A stretch of DNA of 64,000 bases from CAVZZG01 sp963779685 (GTDB lineage: Bacteria > Actinomycetota > Thermoleophilia > Gaiellales > F1-60-MAGs149). Shown one piece after another: positions 25,287-34,868 of this stretch; within the stretch, counting starts at the first letter, position 1; each line of letters begins with the position of its first letter. Where the stretch lies: assembly GCA_963779685.1 (NCBI GenBank), contig CAVZZG010000001.1, positions 372,001 through 436,000 on the forward strand. The letters run 5' to 3'. Below the pieces are notes generated by a model. It ran no database searches and was not told the DNA's origin. It saw nothing but the letters and a program-made list of their open reading frames with translations. Position numbers and translations under genes: made by a program.

Positions 25287-25349
25287 CCTGTCACGCCGGA
25301 GGTCGCGGGTTCGAGTCCCGTCGCTCCCGCCTGATGCTTGCAGGGCTCG
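25287..25349 (+). repeat. Attachment-site repeat, distal copy (tRNA-Asp 3' fragment)
   Basis: A 63-base exact copy of 19121-19183. It holds the tRNA anticodon-arm remainder, T arm and acceptor 3' strand but no 5' half, so it is not a functional tRNA. It marks the distal end of the element. Confidence 0.85.
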
Positions 25350-25624
25350 CATGGGTTTCGGCTCATGCGGGCCGTGCGTCTTTCGGCTCCTCTTCGGCAC
25401 ACTCGCCGGCGGCCCGGCGGATCAGACGCTCGAGAAGAAGGGCGCCTTCGTGCCGGTATCGGGGTTGGAGGCTGCAGTAGGGGTCAAGCGGGATGCGTGG
25501 CCCGAAACGGGCCAGCCGGACGTCTGGGTGCGCTGGCTCGTCAATGGCTGACTGACGATGTCGGACTGAGCGACGGATTGTCGCCCCGACGGCGCTGCGT
25601 CGGTCGCCAGGCATGCGGGGGCCT
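25350..25624. other. Intergenic DNA after the element
   Basis: The first 50 bases still resemble the tRNA-Asp downstream flank. The rest has no supported gene. It lies downstream of the RCC1/Ig protein gene. Confidence 0.5.
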
Positions 25625-28600
25625 TCATCGATGTGAGAGGCCGATACCGTCGATGGTGACGGTCTTGGCCGAAGTGGTGGTGAGCTTGACCGTCCCGGCC
25701 CGGTAGGCGAAGGCCGGCAGTTCGACGTAGGCGAGACGCTGCCGCGCGGCGCGTAGGCTGATCGTCCCCACCTTCTTGGCGCCGACCGTAACCGTGACGG
25801 CGCCGCAGGTGGGGCAGGTGACCGCATAGAGGGCGAGCCGCCTGCCGTGGAAGTTCCTGATGCTGAGGCTCGCGCCCTTCACGGTCGTTGTCAGGTAGGT
25901 GTCGTCGAAGTAGGTGGTCTTCGGCTTCTTGGCCTTCCAGGCGGTTCCGGATCGGGCGAGAGCGCGGTCGTCGAGGATCAGGGTCGTGCAGGCGGGAGCT
26001 GACCACGCGCTGACGTTCCCGGCCGCGTCGATCGCCTGGACCTCGTAGCAGGCGGTGTCGCCGCGGCGCAGCTCGCCGTCCTCGAAGGGGAAGGTGAGGA
26101 CCCAGGCCGCGTCCGTCCATCCCGTGGCGGTCGGGAACGCCCCGGTCACGGCCGACCTGTAGGACAGGACCTGGCGGCGGGCGGCGTAGTGGTCGGCTCC
26201 CGCCACCATCGTGTGGGTGACCGGGATGATCGGGTTGTCCGCACCGTCGCCGCGCGACCAGCGCACGCTGGTGGTCGAGACGGTCGGCACCGGCGGCGCG
26301 GCCGAGTCCGAGACGACGATGTGCAGCGTGAGGACCGCGTCGCTGCCGATGCCGTTGGATGCGTTGATCGTGACGTCGACCGCGCCCACTGGCCCGGGCG
26401 GAGTGCCCGACACGTGCCAGGGAGCGGATCCGCTCAGGGAGAGCCAGGCCGGGAAGGGGCCGTGGGTCACCATCGGCGTGGGTCGTCCGGCGACGATCAG
26501 CGGCACGTCGACGGGCAAGCCGACCGCCGCTGAGACGGTGTACGGCGTCGTCGCGGGGCTCGTGAACGCTGGAGCGGCGTCGACCTGGACGGTGTACGGG
26601 CCGAGGGAGGCCGGCGAGCCGATGCCGTTCCCGGCATGCACCGTGAACTGGAAGCTGGTCGTGCCGGCAGGCGGTGCGCCCGAGATCGTCAGGGTCTGGC
26701 CGGAGATCTGCGCGGAGAGCCAGTCACCGGCCGCAGGGAGCGGGACGAGGTCGACCGTGACGTCCGGTACCGGCCAGCCGTAGATGTTGAAGGAGGCGGA
26801 GTAGTCCTGACCCTCCACCGCCCGGTCGGGGGCCAGGTTGTACGTCAGCGTCGGGGCCGCGTCCGGCGGGTTCATCACGACCCCGATGGCGGGGGAGTCC
26901 ACGAGGCCCGAGGCGTTGGACGCCCGCACGCGGAACGTGGCCGGGGCGAGGTCGACGTTCGGGGGTGTCCCGTGCAGCGTGCCGTTGGCATCCAGGTGGA
27001 GCCATGCCGGCATGTGGCTACCAGGTGTGACGGTGAACTGGGGGGACGGGTAGCCGGACGCCTTCAGGACGTAGGTGTAGGGCACGAGGTAGGTGGCGGC
27101 CGAAGGGGACGTGTCGGTGAACACCGGTGCGGCGCCGATCTCGATCGCGACCGTCCCGGAGACGGCGCTGGGCGCGACGCCGTTGGCTGCGCGGATCGTG
27201 AAGGTGAACGGCCCGCCGGCCGTCGGCGTGCCGGAGAGCAGCCCGTCCGCCGCCAGTGTGAGGCCATCGGGCAGTTGGCCCGACGCGACGTCGAAGGTCG
27301 GCGACGGGTAGCCGCTGGCCGTGAACCGGTAGCCGGCGCCGCCGCCGTAGGCGGTGCCGACCGTCCCTGCCGGCGGGCTCGCGTCGACGATCGCCGGCGC
27401 CGTCGGATCGGCCGATATCGTCACGGTGAACGGTCCGGCGGTGATCGTGTCACCGCCCCCGGTACCGTTGGAGGCGATCACCGAGTACGTCGCACTCCCG
27501 CCGTCGGGCGGCGTCCCGGAGACGACGCCGGTGGCGGTGTCGATCGAGAGCCACGGTGGAGCGCCGGGAGCGAGCGAGAACGCCGGCACCGGGTAGCCGG
27601 AGGCGGCGAACCGATACTCGTAGAGGGTGCCGGCGCTCGCGGTGAGTGGGGGGGACGCGGCGGTCAACGACGGCTGGGCCCGTACGACGACGAAACCCGC
27701 GTCCCCCGCCGTCATCATCGCCGCGGTGGCGGCCGACGTCCCCGATGGGAGCGAGGTCTGGAGTGCCGGTGTGAGGACCATGGTCGACGTCGCGCCGCGA
27801 TCGGGCAACGCGTCCGACTGGCCCCACCCGTAGACCGCACCGCTGCTCGTCGTGAACAGGGTCGCCGTGCCCCCGACGGCCAGGTGCGCCGCGCCGACGT
27901 TGATCGGCATCGTCACCGCGACGGGGGTGAGGGAATACAGATCCGTCGACCCGTTGCCGAGCGGCTGGTACGAGTTCTCGCCCCACGACCAGATCGACCC
28001 GCCCGTGAGGCGCGCTCGTGCGGTGAATCCCCGCACTGCGACTTCCTCCACCTCGCCGGCGGGCAGGATCGCGTCGACGGGACCGGAACTCGCCGCCGGG
28101 TTGGTGTCGCCGGGGTACAGACCGCAGCCGAGGACGTTGTTCGTGGTCGTTCGGATCAGGGTCGTATGCGCCCCGGCGGCGACGCTTGCCGGCGTCACGT
28201 CGGCCGGGAGGGGCACGGGCTGCGGTCCCGCGGCCGGCCCACCGCCGGTGAAGCACTGCTCGCCGCCGCCGTTGAATCCCCACGCGTAGATCCCACGCGT
28301 CGTGTGTGTCGCCGCGTCGGTCGTGATGACGAGGGCGAAGGTCTCTCCGGCGGCGATGGACCCCTCGCCTCCGACCGCGACGATGCCGGCCGGCAGCGGC
28401 ACCTTGGCGGGCTGGTAGCGGCACTCGAGGAGCCCGCCCGCGCACAGCTGCTGCGCCGGGGCCGGAGCGATTCCCAACTCGCCGTACCGGTTCTGACCCC
28501 ACGCCCACACCTCCCCGGAGCGCGTCACCGCGAGGCTCAGCCCGCCGATGAAGTTCCCACTGCTCACGTTCGCCCCACCGCCACCCGCCGCCACGGTGAC

Positions 28601-28999
28601 GACGTCGGCCGGCAGGCCCTCGACTCGGGTCGGGGTCGGTACCTCGTTCACGGCCGGGGCGACGCCGATCTCGCCGAACCCGTTCTCGCCCCACGCGTAC
28701 ACCTCACCGGCCGAGCTGAGGGCGAGGGCGTACTGCTCCCCGGCGGAGACCTGCACAACGGTCGTCCCGGCCGGAAGGTGGACGGCCGCGGGGGTGTCGG
28801 TGCCGACGCTACCCCCGTCCTGGCCGGAGAGGGTCTTGCCACCCCAGCTGATCAGGTTGACGTTCGTCCCGGGCGGGTCGGCCGCGGCGGGTGCCGGACT
28901 GGACGCCACCCCGGCGCTCGTCGTGAGGACGATCGCGGCCAGGCCGCCGGCGATGAGGAGCCGTGGCCTGCGTGCCGCAATACCCAGGCGCATCGTCAT
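25625..28999 (-). CDS. Secreted RCC1-repeat and Ig-like domain protein
   Basis: A 1124-residue exported protein. A signal peptide covers residues 1-40 (RRPRLLIAGGLAAIVLTTSAG, cleavage near AAADP). Residues 45-440 hold RCC1-type beta-propeller repeats, each with a version of GEVYAWGENGFGEIG. Residues 450-920 hold five to six putative Ig-like (He_PIG) units with the pattern ASGYPVPxF and SGTPP. The rest is a fibronectin-like segment and a threonine/lysine-rich C-terminal domain with CPTCGAVTVTV. It is probably a surface or secreted adhesive protein. ATG at 28999 is used; the open frame further upstream is a shadow. It follows the next gene by 11 bases, so the pair is likely one operon. Confidence 0.8.
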   Translation of the reverse strand: MTMRLGIAARRPRLLIAGGLAAIVLTTSAGVASSPAPAAADPPGTNVNLISWGGKTLSGQDGGSVGTDTPAAVHLPAGTTVVQVSAGEQYALALSSAGEVYAWGENGFGEIGVAPAVNEVPTPTRVEGLPADVVTVAAGGGGANVSSGNFIGGLSLAVTRSGEVWAWGQNRYGELGIAPAPAQQLCAGGLLECRYQPAKVPLPAGIVAVGGEGSIAAGETFALVITTDAATHTTRGIYAWGFNGGGEQCFTGGGPAAGPQPVPLPADVTPASVAAGAHTTLIRTTTNNVLGCGLYPGDTNPAASSGPVDAILPAGEVEEVAVRGFTARARLTGGSIWSWGENSYQPLGNGSTDLYSLTPVAVTMPINVGAAHLAVGGTATLFTTSSGAVYGWGQSDALPDRGATSTMVLTPALQTSLPSGTSAATAAMMTAGDAGFVVVRAQPSLTAASPPLTASAGTLYEYRFAASGYPVPAFSLAPGAPPWLSIDTATGVVSGTPPDGGSATYSVIASNGTGGGDTITAGPFTVTISADPTAPAIVDASPPAGTVGTAYGGGAGYRFTASGYPSPTFDVASGQLPDGLTLAADGLLSGTPTAGGPFTFTIRAANGVAPSAVSGTVAIEIGAAPVFTDTSPSAATYLVPYTYVLKASGYPSPQFTVTPGSHMPAWLHLDANGTLHGTPPNVDLAPATFRVRASNASGLVDSPAIGVVMNPPDAAPTLTYNLAPDRAVEGQDYSASFNIYGWPVPDVTVDLVPLPAAGDWLSAQISGQTLTISGAPPAGTTSFQFTVHAGNGIGSPASLGPYTVQVDAAPAFTSPATTPYTVSAAVGLPVDVPLIVAGRPTPMVTHGPFPAWLSLSGSAPWHVSGTPPGPVGAVDVTINASNGIGSDAVLTLHIVVSDSAAPPVPTVSTTSVRWSRGDGADNPIIPVTHTMVAGADHYAARRQVLSYRSAVTGAFPTATGWTDAAWVLTFPFEDGELRRGDTACYEVQAIDAAGNVSAWSAPACTTLILDDRALARSGTAWKAKKPKTTYFDDTYLTTTVKGASLSIRNFHGRRLALYAVTCPTCGAVTVTVGAKKVGTISLRAARQRLAYVELPAFAYRAGTVKLTTTSAKTVTIDGIGLSHR

Positions 29000-29010
29000 C
29001 CCCGCCGGCC

Positions 29011-32000
29011 CTACTTGGCCGTCACGGTGTTGGATGCCTTCGTCGTCGAGCCCGCTCGGTCGGTCGCGGTGACCCGACAGCTGAGCTTCTTGCCCTTGTC
29101 GGCCTTGGCGACCTTGTAGCTCGACTTCGTCGCGCCCTTGATCTTCGCGGAGCCGCGGTACCACTGGTACTTGTAGGTGATGGAGGCGGCACCGACCCAG
29201 GTGCCGGTCGACACCTTCGCCAGCTTGCCGATCGCGACCTTGCCGATCTTCGGCGCAGCCGTGTTGACGGGCTTGATCGCCGCGATGGCGAGCGCGGCCG
29301 ACGACGCCGTGGCCGGACCGACGTTGTTCGCCGCCGTGACGGAGCACGTGATCGCGAAGCCGGCGTCGGCCTTCGTCACCGTGTACGCGTTGTGCGTCGC
29401 CCCGGCGATCGACTTGGTGCCGCGCTTCCACGCCACCGAGAAGATCGTCGGCAGGTAGTTCCAGGTACCGGCGTTGCACGTCAGGAGCGAGCCGATCGCC
29501 GGTCCGCCCACGATCGAGGGCGGCGTGACGTTCACCGGCACGTGGGTCTGGTGCGGCGGATCGAAGACGGCGACCGAAGTCGTGACGATGGTCAGGTCGC
29601 CCAGGACGTTCGCGCCCTTCACGACGCACCCGATGCGCGATCCCGAGTCCCCGGACTGGAGCGTGTAGCTCGAGCCCGTCTGGCCGGAGATCGGGGTGCC
29701 GTTCCGGCGCCACGTGTACGTGAACGCGACACCGCCGCCGCCCCACGTTCCCGGGTAGCAGGTGGCGGTCTGCCCCGGGTAGGGCGTCTCGCCGGTGTTC
29801 GTGAAGGGCTGCGAGCGGACGAACGGGACCGCCGATGGCAGCACCCAGACCCCGCGCACGAGGACGGTCTCGCCGGTGCCGGTGGTGTTGATGCCCTCCG
29901 TGGTGCAGCCGACGCCGTGATTGGCGTCGCCGGCCACCGTCGTGTAGCTGGCGCCCGTCTCGCCCGTGATCGTGCTCGCGTCGCGGCGCCAGGTGCGCGT
30001 GAACGAGGTTGGCGGGGTGCCGTGCCAGGCACCGGCGGCGGTGGTGCAGTCGAGGCGGTCGCCGACCCATGCCAGATCACTGGTCAGGTTCGCCGTTCCG
30101 CCGTACGGGGCTGCCGCCGCGGCCAGAACGACCGCCGGGCCGGCGGACTGGCCGGTGCCGGCGGGATTGGTTCCGCTCTCGACGCAGCGCAGTTGGCCGC
30201 CGAGGTCGCCGGGGGCGACCACGTGGTCGCCCCCGTTCACAACCGCGGCCGCGCCGAGCTTCCACCCGATTGCCTGCGTGAGAGCGCCGGTGATCGCGAA
30301 CGGCGCGCTGCAGCCGATCGACTGGCCGACGTGGAACGTGACGTCGGGCTCGTCCTGGAGCGGCAGCGACTGCGGCGTTGGGATCCTGCTCGACGTCACC
30401 CACACGCCGGCGCCGATCACCTCCCCGGAGCCGGCGGCGTTCGTCCCGGTCGCGTCGCACGTGAGCTCGTGTCCGATGTCGGCCGCGGTGGCGGTGTAGG
30501 AGGCCGTGGTCGCGACGACCGTGTGGTCGTCGCGGGTGATGGTGTGCGTCCCGGAGTCGGCCGGCGGGAAGAATCGGGGCGCGCAGAGCACGGCCTGACC
30601 GGGCTCGATCGTGTCGCCGCCGACCAGCGGCTGGTCGAGCGGCGCGGGCGCGGCCAACGCGGCGATCGTGACCGGCGGCGAGGTGACCGCTGGCGCGGTG
30701 CCGGCCGTGTTCGACGCAGCCGCCGAGCAGGTGATCTGGTGACCCGCATCGCTCGCCGGCGGCACGTAGCCGGGCGAGGTCTCACCGGGGATCGCCACGC
30801 CGTCGCGCTGCCAGGCGAACGCCTCGCTGTCGACGACCGTCACCCAGCCCGGGGAGACGCAGCCGAGCGTGAGGGTGGCCATCGGCGTCCCCCCGACCTC
30901 GGTGGTCCCGAGCGGTTCCGGGGTGGTGAGCGCGTCGACGGTGACCGCGGCGGATTGGGTCGGAGCCGAGGGCCCTGCACCGTTGTAGGCGGTGATCTCA
31001 CACTTCAGCGACTTTCCCGCATCCGGAGCCCGGACCCGGTAGGTCAGGGCCGACTCGCCGGAGATCGCGACGTCGTTCGCCGTCCAGCGGACGAGCTCGG
31101 CATCGACGACACCCGTCCAGTTGGGCGCCGAGCAGTACAGCCACTCACCGGGCTGGGGGTGGGGGACGTCGATCGTCGGCGGACCGGGGGCGGTGGGTGC
31201 CGCGAGCGCCCCGATCGTCACCGGAGCGCTGACGGCGGCTGCGGACGAGCCGTGAGCGTTGGTCGCCGTCGCCGTGCACGTCAAGGCGGTGCCGCCATCG
31301 GCCGCCTGGGTGTCGTAGAAGCGGTGGGTGGCGCCCGAGATCGCCGAGCCGCCGCGCTTCCAGACGTAGGCGTAGGCGGTTGGCGCCTGCGTGAACGCGG
31401 AGGTGCAGTGGACGCGGTCACCGACGACCGGGCCGGCGCCGGAGAACCCGTCGCCGTCGATTGACGGCGGCGCGAGGGCGACCGGCGGGCCCGCGGCATC
31501 GACCGCGGCGCTCGCGGAGCTGGACTGTGCACTCGAGCCGACGCTGTTCGTCGCGACGGCCGTGCAGGTGATGGTGCTCCCCGCGTCGGCGTCGCGGACG
31601 ACGTACACGCGACCGTCCTCGTGGGGTACCGTCACGCCGCCGACGGCCCAGGTGATCGTGACCCGGGCCGGCACGCTGGGGGTGTCCGCGAAGCAGTGCA
31701 CCTGATCGCCGGGCGTCAGACCGCTGCTCGGATCGACGGTCGGGACGGAGGCGAGGGTCGGGGCCGTCAGCGCGGGGACGGTGCCGGTGGCCGCCGATGT
31801 GGCGCTCGCGTGGTCGGCAGCATTCGTCGCCGTCACGACGCACCGCAGCGCCGTGCCGACGTCGGCCTTCGCGACCACGTAGCTGTTCAGCACCGCGCCG
31901 CCGATCGCCACCCCGTCCCGCTGCCAGCCGTAGGTGAACGTGATGGCACCGCCGGTCCAGGTGCCGGGATGGCAGTAGATCGTCGCCCCGGGGTAGTCGG

Positions 32001-33870
32001 CCGGCGCCGTCAGGGATGGGGCGGCGGTGTTCGCCGGGGCCGTCAACTGCACCACGGTCACCGGCGCCGAGTCGTACGTCCCGACCGGGGTCCCGGAGAC
32101 GGAGCCGACGACGCGGCACGTGAGGGTGTGCGTCACGTCCGCTGCCGAGACGACGTAGGCCGGACCGGTTCCCACCGATGTCGTGCCGTCGCGCAGCCAG
32201 GTGGCGGCGATCGAAACCGGGCCGTTGGTCCAGTACCCCGTGTCGCACGTCGCGGTCTCCGTCCGGGCCGGGCTGGTCGGAGAGATCGCCGGGCGGGTCA
32301 CCGGGTACGGCGTGCCGGGCGAGACGACGTGCGCCGCATTCGAAGTGGCCGTGGTCGAGCTCGGCTTCGCGTTGCTGGCCGTGACCGCGCAGGTGAGCAG
32401 GTGCCCGAGGTCGCCCGCCACGGCGGTGTAGGAGGAGGCGGTTCCGAGTACCGGAGCCGTGCCGTCCCGGTGCCAGGCGAACGTGTACGTGAGTCCGCCG
32501 CCGGTCCAGACGCCCTCGTCGCAGTAGAGCGTGCCGCCGGTCTGGGTGGCCGGAGCGATGCTCGGCGCAGTCGTGTTGGTGGCGGTCAGCAGGGGTGAGA
32601 CGACGACGCCGGCGGACGTCGCCGACACCGTCGTCACGCCATTGGATGCGGTCACCTTGCACGTCACGGTCTTGCCGACGTCGCCGCCCGCGATGAGGTA
32701 CGAGTCGTTCGTGCCGACGGACGTCGTCGTGCCGAGGTACCAGTTGTACGCGTAGCTGAGGTTGTCGCCGGTCCACGTACCCGGGTCGCAGTAGAGGGTG
32801 TCGCCCTGGTACACCGGCGCAGCCGGGAAGGTGGTCGGCAGGGCCGTGTTCACCGGCGGCGCGGGCATCACGGGCGTCACCGGTGCGCTGTCTGCGGGCG
32901 CGCTCGGCCCGACGCCGTTGGTCGCGATCACCGAACAGACGAGCGGCTGGCCGGCATCGAGCGCCACGACCGTGTGAGATGCGGAGATCTCGCCCGGGAT
33001 GGTCGAGCCGTTGCGCTTCCACGAGAACGCCAGGGTCGCGGCCGGGTCGCTCCAGGTGCCGCCGTCGCAGTCGGCCACGTCGCCGACGAACAGCGAGGTC
33101 TGGTAGATCGCGGGCGCGGTCACCAGCGCTGGGGGTTGCGGGGCGGTCGGCGTGACCGGATCGCTGGCGACCGGGTCGCTCTGGAGCGAACCGGGGGTGA
33201 CCCCGGGGTTCTCGACCCGGACGACGCACCGGATCGGCTGGCCGACATCGGCCACGGCCAGCGTGTACGAGGAGGAGGTCTCGAGCGGGATCGTCACCCC
33301 GTTGCGCGTCCAGGCGTAGACGACGGGCACGGCGTAGGCGTCCGACCAGGTGCCCGAGAGGCAGTCGACGGTCGTGCCGGTCTCGAGGGGGGCTCCGGAG
33401 ATCGAGGGCTTGACGCTGTTCGTCGCCTTCGCCAGAACGGGGACGACGAGCGGGGCCGAGGCCATGCCGAGCGCCGTCGTGCCGGCGTCGGACGGGTCGC
33501 CGGTCGTGACCGTGTGATCCCACGCCACCTGGTTCTTGCAGGTCAGGCTGTGGCCGCCGTCGGCCGGGGCGACGCTGTAGCTCGGGCCGGTCTCGCCGGC
33601 GATCGCACCGTTGTCGCGGTACCACTGCCAGCCCGTGACGAAGTCGGTGGCCTGATCGAATCCGGTCCAGCCCGTGCCGGACAGGTCGCAGTCCGCCGTT
33701 CCGCCCACGCCTGGGACGGTGGACGTGTAGTCCGGCGGCGCGAGCTCCTGGATGGGAGGCCCGCCGGTGGAGATCGGCGGGGTCGCCGCCGACGCCAGCG
33801 ACGGGGCGGCGATCGCTCCGAGCGCGAGCACGAGCATGACCGCACACGAATGGACGCCGAATGGGCGCAT
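29011..33870 (-). CDS. Giant secreted protein with 17 Ig-like repeats
   Basis: A 1619-residue exported protein. The signal peptide is MRPFGVHSCAVMLVLALGAI to about residue 29 (SLASA). The rest is 17 imperfect repeats of 85-100 residues. Each has a first cysteine before G-T-W, a W-x-R-x-G turn, I-x-G-x-T, then Y-x-V-x-x-x-D-x-G and a second cysteine followed by V-T-A-x-N. This gives one predicted disulfide per unit, as in bacterial Ig-like folds. The last unit lacks the first cysteine. There is no LPXTG or membrane anchor. The start at 33870 has GGAGG nine bases upstream. It is probably a cell-surface stalk or adhesin, followed by the RCC1 protein gene in the same operon. Confidence 0.82.
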   Translation of the reverse strand: MRPFGVHSCAVMLVLALGAIAAPSLASAATPPISTGGPPIQELAPPDYTSTVPGVGGTADCDLSGTGWTGFDQATDFVTGWQWYRDNGAIAGETGPSYSVAPADGGHSLTCKNQVAWDHTVTTGDPSDAGTTALGMASAPLVVPVLAKATNSVKPSISGAPLETGTTVDCLSGTWSDAYAVPVVYAWTRNGVTIPLETSSSYTLAVADVGQPIRCVVRVENPGVTPGSLQSDPVASDPVTPTAPQPPALVTAPAIYQTSLFVGDVADCDGGTWSDPAATLAFSWKRNGSTIPGEISASHTVVALDAGQPLVCSVIATNGVGPSAPADSAPVTPVMPAPPVNTALPTTFPAAPVYQGDTLYCDPGTWTGDNLSYAYNWYLGTTTSVGTNDSYLIAGGDVGKTVTCKVTASNGVTTVSATSAGVVVSPLLTATNTTAPSIAPATQTGGTLYCDEGVWTGGGLTYTFAWHRDGTAPVLGTASSYTAVAGDLGHLLTCAVTASNAKPSSTTATSNAAHVVSPGTPYPVTRPAISPTSPARTETATCDTGYWTNGPVSIAATWLRDGTTSVGTGPAYVVSAADVTHTLTCRVVGSVSGTPVGTYDSAPVTVVQLTAPANTAAPSLTAPADYPGATIYCHPGTWTGGAITFTYGWQRDGVAIGGAVLNSYVVAKADVGTALRCVVTATNAADHASATSAATGTVPALTAPTLASVPTVDPSSGLTPGDQVHCFADTPSVPARVTITWAVGGVTVPHEDGRVYVVRDADAGSTITCTAVATNSVGSSAQSSSASAAVDAAGPPVALAPPSIDGDGFSGAGPVVGDRVHCTSAFTQAPTAYAYVWKRGGSAISGATHRFYDTQAADGGTALTCTATATNAHGSSAAAVSAPVTIGALAAPTAPGPPTIDVPHPQPGEWLYCSAPNWTGVVDAELVRWTANDVAISGESALTYRVRAPDAGKSLKCEITAYNGAGPSAPTQSAAVTVDALTTPEPLGTTEVGGTPMATLTLGCVSPGWVTVVDSEAFAWQRDGVAIPGETSPGYVPPASDAGHQITCSAAASNTAGTAPAVTSPPVTIAALAAPAPLDQPLVGGDTIEPGQAVLCAPRFFPPADSGTHTITRDDHTVVATTASYTATAADIGHELTCDATGTNAAGSGEVIGAGVWVTSSRIPTPQSLPLQDEPDVTFHVGQSIGCSAPFAITGALTQAIGWKLGAAAVVNGGDHVVAPGDLGGQLRCVESGTNPAGTGQSAGPAVVLAAAAAPYGGTANLTSDLAWVGDRLDCTTAAGAWHGTPPTSFTRTWRRDASTITGETGASYTTVAGDANHGVGCTTEGINTTGTGETVLVRGVWVLPSAVPFVRSQPFTNTGETPYPGQTATCYPGTWGGGGVAFTYTWRRNGTPISGQTGSSYTLQSGDSGSRIGCVVKGANVLGDLTIVTTSVAVFDPPHQTHVPVNVTPPSIVGGPAIGSLLTCNAGTWNYLPTIFSVAWKRGTKSIAGATHNAYTVTKADAGFAITCSVTAANNVGPATASSAALAIAAIKPVNTAAPKIGKVAIGKLAKVSTGTWVGAASITYKYQWYRGSAKIKGATKSSYKVAKADKGKKLSCRVTATDRAGSTTKASNTVTAK

Positions 33871-33983
33871 GCCAAGCCTCCGCCGTGCGCCCGGGTCAGG
33901 TTGGGGTTCCGAGCGTGCCGCGAGGTTACACCGTGATCCCGGGCCGTGCAAGGCCCAGTGCTCGGTGAGTCGGATCCGTCAAG

Positions 33984-34006
33984 TGTTTGTGGAATGTTTG
34001 TATGAT
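33984..34006 (+). promoter_or_regulatory. carH promoter with two 11-bp-spaced operator repeats
   Basis: TGTTTGT occurs at 33984-33990 and 33995-34001, exactly one 11-bp step apart, directly against the -10 box TATGAT (34001-34006). ATG follows seven bases later. CarH-family repressors bind direct repeats with this spacing, so autoregulation is likely. Confidence 0.55.
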
Positions 34007-34013
34007 CATGTCC

Positions 34014-34868
34014 ATGGTGACGGACTTCGGGCAGCTTCGGATCGGCGAGTTCGCGCGCCGGGTTGGCGTCACTCCCGAGCTGCTACGCGCATGGGAGTCG
34101 CGGTACGGGCTCATGCGGCCGGTTCGCTCGCCGGGCGGCTTCCGGCTCTACACCGGGGCCGACGCCGTTCGCGTAGCGCGCATGCGGCGCGGGCTCGACC
34201 AGGGTCTCTCAGCCGCGGAGGCCGCGCGTGCCGCTCTCGAGGTCGAGCGGCCGTCGGATGGCCTGCTCGAGGACGCCGCCGCTCGCCTGCTCGCCGCGAT
34301 CGGCCGCTACGACGAGGCAGCCGCTCACTCGGTGCTCGACGAGAGCCTCGCCGCGTTCGGCCTGGAGGCGGCTCTGAGCCAGGTGGTGCTGCCCACCTTG
34401 AAGACGATCGGGGACGGCTGGGAGCGCGGCGAGATCGAGATCAGCGAGGAGCACTTCGCGAGCAACCTCATCCGCGGCAGGCTGCTTGCGCTTGCCCGGT
34501 TCTGGGGCCGGGGAACGGGCCCGCTTGCCCTTCTCGCCTGTGCGCCAGGCGAGATGCACGACATCACCCTGCTCGCGTTCGCACTCGTCCTGCGCTCTCA
34601 CTCCTGGCGGATCCTCTTCCTCGGCGCGGACACGCCGATCGCAACGCTCGCCCGCGCGGCCGAGACGACGGGGCCGGCGCTCGTCGTCGTCTCGAGCTTC
34701 GACCGCGCCCTCCTCGACGCGCAGGCTGCCGGCCTCCGCCGGCTGGCGCGGGCGGTGCCGCTCGCGCTCGCGGGCCCTGGCGCAACCGACGAGCTCAGCG
34801 CGCGGCTCAGAGCGCGCCGCCTGAACGGAGATCTGGTGGCGGCAGCCGGCGAGGTTGCGCGGACGTGA
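34014..34868 (+). CDS. CarH/LitR-type MerR regulator with cobalamin-binding domain
   Basis: A 284-residue regulator. Residues 8-75 form a MerR winged helix (LRIGEFARRVGVTPELLRAW, YGLMRPVRSPGGFRLY). Residues 85-170 are the cobalamin-cap helices with W136 and E146-H147, giving the Wx9EH motif that marks the light-sensing CarH group. Residues 170-284 are the B12-binding Rossmann domain with E180-x-H182 (PGEMHD), the histidine being the axial cobalt ligand. CarH proteins repress in the dark with adenosylcobalamin and release DNA when light breaks the Co-C bond. ATG at 34014 fits TATGAT seven bases upstream; other ATGs lie at 34002 and 34008. It heads the lipid cluster. Confidence 0.88.
   Translation: MVTDFGQLRIGEFARRVGVTPELLRAWESRYGLMRPVRSPGGFRLYTGADAVRVARMRRGLDQGLSAAEAARAALEVERPSDGLLEDAAARLLAAIGRYDEAAAHSVLDESLAAFGLEAALSQVVLPTLKTIGDGWERGEIEISEEHFASNLIRGRLLALARFWGRGTGPLALLACAPGEMHDITLLAFALVLRSHSWRILFLGADTPIATLARAAETTGPALVVVSSFDRALLDAQAAGLRRLARAVPLALAGPGATDELSARLRARRLNGDLVAAAGEVART

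Larger units (their letters stand above)
19121..25349. mobile_element. Decayed integrative element in tRNA-Asp
   Basis: A 6.2-kb segment between two copies of the 63-bp tRNA-Asp repeat. It holds a broken TrwC/TraA relaxase-helicase, a broken lipoprotein gene, an intact small lipoprotein gene and a possible IS110 scrap, along with most of the noncoding DNA of the window. No integrase, excisionase or replication gene is visible, so it looks like the remnant of an actinobacterial conjugative or mobilisable element. The orientation implies that the element restored the tRNA 3' half at 19121-19163 and that the original 3' half is the fragment at 25287. Closed boundaries and a relaxase make this call strong; self-mobility is unlikely. 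Confidence 0.8.

Noticed and set aside
25287..25331. Second tRNA-Asp gene
   Set aside because: Only the 3' half is present; there is no 5' acceptor strand or D arm.
29000..30070. Upstream extension of the RCC1/Ig protein frame
   Set aside because: It overlaps the 17-repeat protein in another frame and lacks its composition; a signal peptide begins at 28999.
29011..33870. Possible CRISPR array or DNA tandem repeat
   Set aside because: The periodicity is at the protein level, with 85-100-codon units too diverged in DNA; no short identical repeats with spacers.
33871..34013. Cobalamin riboswitch before carH
   Set aside because: The start appears leaderless, leaving no transcript to form a riboswitch.
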